From assembly GCA_963693365.1 (NCBI GenBank), contig CAVNZM010000004.1, forward strand, positions 6,510,001-6,574,000: a stretch of DNA of 64,000 bases. The letters are read 5' to 3'. The position numbers and the translations under genes were made by a program. The notes under the pieces are model-generated. The model worked only from the letters and a program-made list of their open reading frames with translations. It was not told the origin of the DNA and made no database searches. This DNA comes from Amoebidium appalachense (lineage: Eukaryota; Ichthyosporea). This document shows, piece by piece, positions 56,486 through 64,000 of the stretch. Every line of letters begins with the position of its first letter. Position 1 is the first letter of the stretch.

Positions 56486-56879
56486 GGGGGTGGGCGCGGT
56501 TGGGGTTGCTGTGTGACTAAATAATAAGCTCCAGCTATATATATATTAGCTACGGCGAAGGAATTCGAATGGACCAGGTGCGGTCACGGGTGAGCGAAAG
56601 CCTCGAAAAGCTCTATAGCTAGAAAGAGCCTTCGGAAGAGAGATGCACGTGTGTGTGTGGTGTGTGAAATGGGGGGAGTGTTGGGGGGGGGCAGGGCAGC
56701 GAATAGCTAGATAGACAGCTTCTCTCGACGTCGGCCTGGCCCCAGGATCCGACCGATGCTACAAAAGTCGCCATTTCGCAGGATAATGTCGCACCTGACT
56801 GCTATCTTCTTTTTTTGATAATCACAAAACGAACACTTTTTAGAGAATTTTGACACATGCACTGATGACACATTCATCC

Positions 56880-57075
56880 TTGGCTGCCACAAGGAGTTTC
56901 ATTATGGCTGCCACAAGGTAGAGATCTGAGATCTCATTTGTGGCATGTCCCTATCACACAAGTAGACAGTGGGAGCTGACGGTCTGCTGACCTGACCCAT
57001 TTCCAATCACTAGATACCGAGATCTCAGATCCGACCGTGGCAGCCACAAAATTTTCCCTTATGGCAGCCACAAAG
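56880..57075. mobile_element. Foldback/MITE-like inverted repeat
   Basis: The arm 56,880-56,937 holds two GGCTGCCACAAGG motifs and GAGATCTGAGATCTC. The other arm, 57,017-57,075, is its reverse complement at roughly three quarters identity. The loop is about 80 bp and non-coding. Confidence 0.55.
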
Positions 57076-57542
57076 CGATTTGACGGTGTGTCAAATTTGA
57101 CTAAAACGTGTTAACGGCCGCCGAAGGAAATCTAAAGAAATGCCGAATTGTGAAGGAGTCGTCGAGTACTTACTCGAGTAAGGAAATGTTGCATGTTTGG
57201 GATTCGGCAAGAAAAAACGAAACTTGATTGGAGCCGACAGCGTCCATATTGGGCACACACACTTGCGAGCAAAACCACAAAGTGTTCTGCTTTCTAGGTT
57301 CGAAAATTTACTTTCATGAATATAAGCTGTCGCGGTTGCACCAGGCGTACCAATCAAACTTCAGGATGACGGGGGAAAAAATTGGCCGAGAACGGTACCA
57401 AAACCGCCGTCACAGCGCGACAGAACCGTAAAAGAATAAAAAATAATAAGAGACATACTTGCATTTTGGACATTCGCGCACACACGCACACAAGTGCACT
57501 GCGGCGGCAACATCCAAGAGCACCGCTTTACTCATTTTTTCT

Positions 57543-59775
57543 TTAATCGTCGAACATGCCGAACATACCGCCCTCGCCCTCATCCTCCGACTCGGACTCC
57601 TCCTTCTTGGCGGGCTTCTCCTCCTTCTTGGCAGCCGGGGCGGCGGCAGCCGCGGGTGCGGCAGCAGCCGCAGGGGCAGCGGCGGCCAGGGCAGCCATGG
57701 CGGCCTCGGGGTCGGCAAGGAAAGCCTTGGCCTTCTCGGCAAGGGGGAAGGTGATGTCGGTGGCCAGGGCGACGGCCAGCACCGTTTTGTAACCGTTGGC
57801 AATCATGTGGGGCACCGAGATGACCGTGGGGTGGCCGATGGCCAGGGACACACAGGCAATGTTGGCGATACCCTCACGGAACTTGGCCATGAGGTCCTCC
57901 GTCTTGATGTCCAGCACGCTGGGCTCGTACAGGGCACCGTCGTCGAACACGTGGGAGATGACCAGACCGTAGGCGAAGGGGGAAATGTTCATCATGTTGA
58001 GCAGGGTGGCTTCGGAGGCACCGACCTTTTCGCCGGCCTTGATCAGGTGCACGTCCGAGACAATTTCAATGGTACCGCGGGCAATCTTGGTCTGAATCGA
58101 CAGGGCCTGGAAGAAAGAGGTCTTCTCGGGACCCATGCCGGTGTTGCCGGCAGGCACGATCACATCGACGGGGGCAACGGCGCCGGCACGGGCGGGGGCT
58201 TGCACCTGCATGACACAGTTACGTCAGATACCAGTGATGGAGAAAACATGCATACGAACATATACATCCTAAAATCCCCCCCCCCCCCCCCCGAAAACAC
58301 TGCATGAATATTCTCAATTCACCCTAGAGCTGACAGGCAAAGTACAAAAATCACATCCGGTGAGCCCTGCAGCACATATGATATCGTATCCTGTTGAAAC
58401 ACAGTATCTCCTCCTGCACAGACGAAGAAAAACCCCTCCCCCCAGCGCCACACACAGACAAAAGACCACATCCCTCCTCCGCCTTCCCCCCCCCCCCCCC
58501 AAAAAAAAGAAACCCAACCACGCACCACCAGCAGCCACCCAGCCCCCCTCCTCTCCGTGCACACCAGCCACCCTCAATACCAAAAACGAAAGAGAAAAAA
58601 AAAAAAAAACTACCCACCTTGTTGGACTGGATCTGGTCGCGGATCTCAGCCAGGTCAGCGTTGGTGAAGACCAGACCGACGTTGCCCTTGATGGCGGGCA
58701 TCAGGCGGGCCAGCTCGGGCTTCTCGCCGAGGGCACCACGGATGGCCTTGCGCATGAGCGTGTTCTTGCCCATCAGCACCTCGGCCTTGCCGCGGAGCAG
58801 CTTGCGGATCTGCTGCATCTGGTTGGACCCGACATTGTCGGACTGAACGATAAACACCTGTATGTGTGCGTGTGACAAGTCAGCATGTGGCAGAAGAATT
58901 GTGAACCATGAATGGCACTGTGCACGGTGAACACGAAAGAAGATGCGTTGCATAATTATCAAAAAAAATTGTACGTCAAGGTTGTGGAAGCCAGTGCCAC
59001 ACCAACCCTGCGGTAAACTCCAGGTATGAAAATTGAGCACTAAAAAAGGAGCCGGTACACACCACCCCTAGATAAAAACGTGTTTGCTGTAATAGTGGCA
59101 TTACATTGTGTAGCTAGCTTTCCGCGTATGCATATTAGAGCAAGTTTTGCCACGTTTCGTCACGTTCGGTGCAAATGTGTGATTCCGTTAATTTGCTTGT
59201 GCATGCACATAGACCAACATGTATAGCAGTGCAACGACAGTGCAGACTCGTCGAACTGAGTGCACGGGTAAACGATCCATACCGGTTACCCGTGTGTGTA
59301 TGTGCGTGTGCGGGTCTGTGCCGGAATGGCAGCCAAAGAAAAAACGATAGTCTCCACACGTGCCCGGCTACCAGTGTGTGTGTGTGTGTGTGTGCGGGCG
59401 TGTGTACGTCTGTGCCGAGACGTGTGTGTGTGTGTGTGTGTGTGTGTGCGGGCGTGTGTACGTCTGTGCCGAGACAGCAGCCAAAAAAAACGATAAGTGT
59501 CCACACGTGCCGGCCGAAAAGTGTGGGTGGTTTCTCGTCACCTTATAACGGACACTATTGCACGACCCCTGCCACACCACCATGCTGCTGGCCTTAGCAC
59601 CGTATGCCCATACACTCACACAATCACACAAGCAGGTGAAAAGGGGTGTACGACCGCAGAGGCAGATAAAAAAGAGAAAATATGAGGCCACAACATACTG
59701 CCGTACCTTGGCATACTCGTCGAAGTAACCGAGCAGCTTCTTGAAGTACTGCGCCTTCCTTTCCGCCTTCGACAT
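57543..59775 (-). CDS. RPLP0: 60S acidic ribosomal protein P0 (uL10)
   Basis: P0 is the base of the ribosomal stalk: it binds the GTPase-associated centre of 28S rRNA and carries P1/P2 dimers. Three coding exons, all phase 0: 59775-59707, 58857-58618 and 58205-57543 (TAA at 57545-57543), giving 323 residues, the usual length. It starts [20 protein letters not shown]. The rRNA-binding part contains [15 protein letters not shown] and [15 protein letters not shown]. The second exon ends at [11 protein letters not shown], and the third opens with [20 protein letters not shown], then the Ala-rich hinge and the acidic tail. A likely 5'-UTR acceptor (CCACTGCAG) lies just before 59,815. The tail ends [11 protein letters not shown] where most eukaryotes have a GFGLFD-type end. 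Introns hold a complex minisatellite (59,282-59,515) and a C/A tract (58,490-58,508). Confidence 0.97.
59282..59515. repeat. Higher-order minisatellite in RPLP0 intron 1
   Basis: A composite unit (TG)n - GCGGGCGTGTGTACGTCTGT - GCCGAGAC - CAGCCAAA..CGATA - CCACACGTGCC is repeated two to three times with internal deletions. Confidence 0.8.
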
Positions 59776-59815
59776 CTTAGTGGCGAGGGCTTAGCTCCTC
59801 AGGAGTTTAAGGGTT

Positions 59816-62602
59816 CTGCAGTGGAATAAGAAAAAAAATGTCAGGGATGGTCGACTGAGATTCATTATGACACGTCCTTATGGTCCATGTCTTTAGGGCA
59901 AAAAAAGGGGGCTCACGAAGTGCAAAAGCTCGTATACGACGTCTTGTAATGTTTCCAAGCCGCTACCAGATTATGTCTCTTGTCTGAGAGCAAAGAATAT
60001 AAGAATGATGTTCTTTGGCGTGTTGGCGTCCCTGCATGTGTTACCGATAGATAGGGGTGCAAGTGTGATCGTCTTGTTGAAACGATTTGCTCGTGTCCGC
60101 GTGCTTTATGAATCTCATTCTGAGCTGAACTTGAAGCAGCGTAGAAACCGAAATGAATAGTGAAGCCACTTGAAATTCAGATCCTTTAGCTAAACGAACA
60201 TGAACGATGAGCTTGCGTGGATAGTAAGGACACTCACACAAAGGTTGGCAACAGCGAAAGAGGTCAGTTCCGTGCCGCTGAAGCGCTTTTGTCACACATG
60301 TGGCATGAGATACCTTCAAAATGATTGGCTGAACTGAATCCGACTTAGTAAATTCCAAAATTGATTGGTCGATGAGGATCGGACTGTGTATGTATCAGCC
60401 GCTGAGTCGAGACACGGAGACTGTTTTCATGATGCTACAGTTTATTGTATATACTTGGCTGCTTTCGGCAGTAAGAAAACATGATGATTTTGAAATGGAA
60501 CAATCCCATAATCATTCAGGCGTCTGGTGAGTGGACAATCCGAGTGGACAATCATGCCTTAGCTTCATGTACCATCTCCGGTTCTGTACTTTTTTACAGG
60601 TTTACAGTTTTTACGAGCTGAATGTACGACTGGTGTTCACGCGCGGTAGGGCCAGGGGACAGCAATATGAATGGGTCTTTGGGTCTCCTTGGTTTTCCTT
60701 TTTTTCTTTATTCATTCAGCCGTTTCAAATTAATGCAACTCAGCAAAGGAGTCAAAATACAGACGAGCGAGAAAACGTTCTGACCCGAATAATGCAGACA
60801 GAACGGCAGTTGGTACATACTCCAAGCACAGATACAGGAGACACTACTCGCCCACACTCTTCGCATGAAGCCCCGTTGAGCTACTCTCTCTTCTACTTCC
60901 CCGCCTTCCCTTTTCTTCCCCAGTCTGCCTTTGCCCTTCCCCCCCTCCCAAAAACAAAAACACGCACACACTTGTACATCTGCTCCCCTGCATAGTTTTG
61001 CACGAACAATACCTCATCGTTACGCTGCACCACGTTAGTGTGTTTGTGTTTGTCTTTCTCTGTGCGTGTGGGTGTGTGCTCTTTGTTACCCTTGTCTTGT
61101 TAATTGCGTGCGTGCGTGTGTATGTGCGTGAGTGTGTGTGTGTTTGAGTGTCTACTTATGTGTGTTGTCCTGGTTCTTGGGACTCGGGCTTGAACCTCGG
61201 GAGTGTGTTCTCGGTGTGAAATGGTTGTAGTGGTGCATATCTCGGCACTCTGACGTAGTTAGGAAGGTCTCGAGTTGCCGAGAGCCGAGAGTGGGACCCA
61301 AGGTTCCAGAGAGTGGGGTTCTGAAAGGAAAGGTGTGTGTGTGTGGGGGAGGGGGGGGGGGGGGAGGGAGGAAGGGGAGACTCGAGGACGGCGTGGGAGG
61401 GATTTTTTTTAGATTGAAGATTACAGCCCACACTTCTGGCGTTGCCTTTCAGAGTGCCTTACAGCCGGGGGGGGGGGGGGGGGGGGAGGGGGGGATTCGC
61501 TAAAATTTATCTAGAACATCATTGCTGCTCGGCGTTCCCTCTCCCCCTGCCTACTTGAAGTAACGGCTGTTATACTGCACTGTTATTTTCACCGTGCACA
61601 TGGCCAAAGAGTTGTGTTTAGTGCACCCAAGGCCTCCTATAATAAAAGGTGTGCTATTTAGGAGGCTTTGCTGGCGCCCCCTCTCCCTACTCCCCAAGCC
61701 CCCCTGGGTGAGGATAAGCTGTGTTTATGATGAACCACAGCCTTTAGGTGTGCTTTGAAGTCTACATTGTGTTGCGTTGCCTAAGTGTCTGCGTGTCTGC
61801 ATCGCATGCTAAATCTTATCCGAGCTCTGGCTGTCTGGGTCCCGAGAACAGATGTTTCAAACAAACAGTCACTGGGCCGCTTCACGTGGGGGCTAGAATT
61901 TAGATAATGGGAAAAAGATAATTAGCGTTAAAAAATGTCCACTCCGATCGATCGCTTTAAATTTAATGCATTCCATCAGGGTCTAGAATCTGGATGCCCA
62001 TCTTCCAGATGTCGCAATCTGGAAGAGGGGGGAGGGGGGTCTTCCAGGTGCTACCCTCAATTCCCAAGCTCCTAGGGTGTGACGTAATATTTGGCACGAA
62101 ATTTATTTGGCACGAGCCTGCAAAACGGTGAAAATGGGGCAGGATGTCGCCCAGGCACCGACAGGAGCTTGGGGATACCCCTGGATGTGCTCCGCTAGCG
62201 GGCTGGTGCCAAATAAATTCGTGCCACATTTTACGTCACCAGGTTCGTGCCAAATTATTTGGTGCCAAATTTATTTGGGGCATAAATGGGTCGGTTCGAA
62301 CTATTATGGGTCGAATCAGCTCGAATCGTTCCTGACCCGTTTTCTGACCCGTTTTTGTGGCTCATCGTTGGTGGCGTCTGATTCGAGGAATAAACTCGAA
62401 AGGCGGGCTAAGCAAGACCACGTCAACCACGTGCAGGTGGTGGCGTACTTGAACGGGCAGTCACAGCCTGGACTGGCAGTTGACAGGTGTGACACAGCGC
62501 TAGCATCCTTATCATATTGCAGTAGGCTCATATAAAAATAATAAAAACAGACAACACCCTTTAATGCTCGATCATAACTGACAGTACATATTTTGTGTGA
62601 GC
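59816..62602. other. Spacer upstream of RPLP0 and of the secreted-protein gene
   Basis: This should contain the RPLP0 promoter and first UTR exon, which I could not place. Otherwise: a possible relic of the poly(C)-tailed repeat at about 61,705-61,790, G tracts at 61,345-61,363 and 61,469-61,493, and the foldback element at 62,079-62,239. No ORF is convincing. Confidence 0.4.
62079..62239. mobile_element. Foldback element with TTTATTTGGCAC arms
   Basis: The left arm (62,079-62,117) starts GTGACGTAATATTTGGCACG. The right arm (62,205-62,239) ends ACATTTTACGTCAC, its near-perfect reverse complement. The GTGCCAAAT motif recurs again at 62,250-62,280, so several diverged arms overlap. Confidence 0.6.
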
Positions 62603-63092
62603 ATGGGTTACAAACATGCTCGCGTCCGCATTGGACGTGGGCAAGGCCATTGGGCTTTGCTGAGGATTCTCGTTCATGTTATCCTCGCCTTTTGTCTTTT
62701 GGCTGCAGCGGGTTCAACAAACAACCCAGATGGGGTGAACAAAAAAGTCATTAAGGAAAACAAATCTTGGTCTAAAGATCATGCCAAGCTGGAACAGTCA
62801 TTCGTTGCACGGTACATTGATTATTGCATAGCGGATCATGAGGACTCTGTCGAAGCTGGCACGTGCCCTCCCCAGCCCTTCCTCAGGGATTGGGTGTGGC
62901 ATCAAACCCGTCATGGCGGCCGGATAGATGCATCTACAGCGGAGGGAGTCCATCAGGTGATCTCCCCCCCTTCCCCCCCCCCCCCCCCCTCCCCCCCCCT
63001 CTCTCCCCACCACCCCCTGCCTCTTTTCCACTTTTTCTCTCCCCTCCCCTGTCTCTCTGTTCTGGGCCTTACAGGTGGTTCCTCCGTTTTAG
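62603..63092 (+). CDS. Small secreted or signal-anchored protein, unknown function
   Basis: Exon 1 (62603-62956, 118 codons, phase 0) begins MGYKHARVRIGRGQGHWALL and has a hydrophobic stretch (ILVHVILAFCLLAAAG) followed by small residues, a signal peptide or anchor. The mature part has two cysteines and several Trp/His residues (CIADHEDSVEAGTCPPQPFL, DWVWHQTRHGG). The donor GTGATC at 62957 is followed by a C-rich tract and an acceptor (TTACAG) at 63074, after which only five codons precede TAG (63090-63092), giving 123 residues. That tiny exon is the simplest reading, but a longer 3' part beyond the window cannot be excluded. I do not recognise a family. Confidence 0.6.
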
Positions 63093-63520
63093 AAGTTGTT
63101 TTTTATGTAATACGTTAGGTGTGTCCTTTTGCATCTTGTGGATACCAATGCCTTCACCGCTCAGGCCTTCCCTTGCACTTAATCTTATGGACCTTTGTGC
63201 CTCTCCCATGATCTGTTTGGCATGGCATGCTGCCTTTTCTGCTTTGGCTTGCCTCTTATATGTTGCTATCACCCGATAGGGTATGTGTGGCAACGTGTTC
63301 CATATGTTTTGTGTGACCATTCTGTGCAGTGTACCCACTTAAAGCCCACTCCTCCGCTTTTCCCCCTTCCCTCCCTTCCCCTTTAAGCATACAATTAGTC
63401 AAGAGGCAGTACAGGATAGTGGGTAGAGAGTTTCTGTGTGTCACGGTGTATGCCTGTGGGTGTGTGCTTGTCTGTGTGTGTATGTGCCTGTGTGTGTGTA
63501 GTGAGTGTGTGTGTGTGTTG

Positions 63521-63569
<49 letters not shown>

Positions 63570-64000
63570 TTGTGTGTGTAATGTGGGTGGGTGGGTGGGT
63601 GGGTACAGAGAAGGGGAGAGGGGGGGGGGGGGGGGGGGGCGTGTATGTGTGTGCCTGTGTGTGTATGTTAAAGACAGGGGAGGGGGGGAAGGGGGAGAGG
63701 TCAGGGTAGGGAGAAAGGGAGGGAAGGATGGGTGGGTGGGAGGGTTGGAGGGAAGGAGGGAGGGGGAGAAAGGGTAGAGGGAGGGATGGCGGAAAAGACA
63801 GAAAGAGAGGGGCAAAGAGAGGAGGGCAGTCGGTAAAGAGGAAGGGCGGGAGGGTGGGACGGAGAGGGAGAAGGGGGAAGTGGAGAATTAGGCAGGGGGG
63901 GGGGGCCGAGAGCAAGAGGGGGGGTGGGGAGGGTGTGGGCGGTGTGTGTGTGTGTATGTGTGTGTGTATGTATGTTGTGTGTGTGTGTGGGGGGGGGGGG
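63093..64000. other. Right-edge spacer with (TG)n and G/GA-rich tracts
   Basis: TG-rich at 63,450-63,575, (GGGT)n at 63,587-63,605, G tract at 63,620-63,640, then GGGA-rich sequence to the end. No coding sequence seen. Confidence 0.6.

Noticed and set aside
57459-58307. 282-codon plus-strand frame opposite RPLP0
   Set aside because: Antisense shadow of the unmistakable P0 coding exon; Gly-rich low complexity.

Overview
The window is nuclear DNA of a eukaryote: every protein gene I can follow is split by GT-AG introns. The mix of a PH/RhoGAP signalling protein, a GT49 (B4GAT1/LARGE-type) glycosyltransferase, a CHIC/Erf4-like protein and an animal/fungal-like ribosomal protein P0 would fit a unicellular relative of animals, for instance an ichthyosporean-like protist. 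That placement is inference. Introns and spacers are loaded with homopolymer C/G tracts and with (CA)n, (TG)n, (CT)n and (CCCA)n arrays, so most long open frames here are microsatellite translations and not genes.

Layout. 1-1,075 (minus): 5' exons of a coiled-coil protein that runs off the left edge, its exon end tandemly duplicated. 1,076-3,400: spacer with a MITE-like element. 3,501-25,420 (plus): a gene of at least 14 coding exons encoding PH, then RhoGAP, then a long low-complexity linker, then a CBM20 starch/glycogen-binding domain. Its introns hold a recent ~2 kb segmental duplication, a reverse-transcriptase remnant and many copies of a SINE-like repeat that ends in poly(C). 25,421-33,492: spacer with one candidate intronless gene at 30,428-30,973. 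33,493-48,504 (minus): a type II membrane GT49 glycosyltransferase in at least 14 exons. 48,505-53,926: spacer. 53,927-54,483 (minus): CHIC/Erf4-like gene with frame breaks. 54,484-57,542: spacer with a LINE-like remnant and a foldback element. 57,543-59,775 (minus): complete RPLP0. 59,816-62,602: spacer with a foldback element. 62,603-63,092 (plus): small secreted protein gene. The rest is microsatellite.

The genes do not form a pathway, though two of them concern glycans: the GT49 enzyme would act in the Golgi lumen, and the CBM20 domain of the GAP would bind alpha-glucan in the cytosol. The two most unusual observations are the PH-RhoGAP-CBM20 architecture and the poly(C)-tailed repeat family. 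Every clear copy of that family lies in an intron of one of the two long genes, in the transcriptional sense of its host. Exon boundaries were read by eye from splice-site phase and protein continuity.
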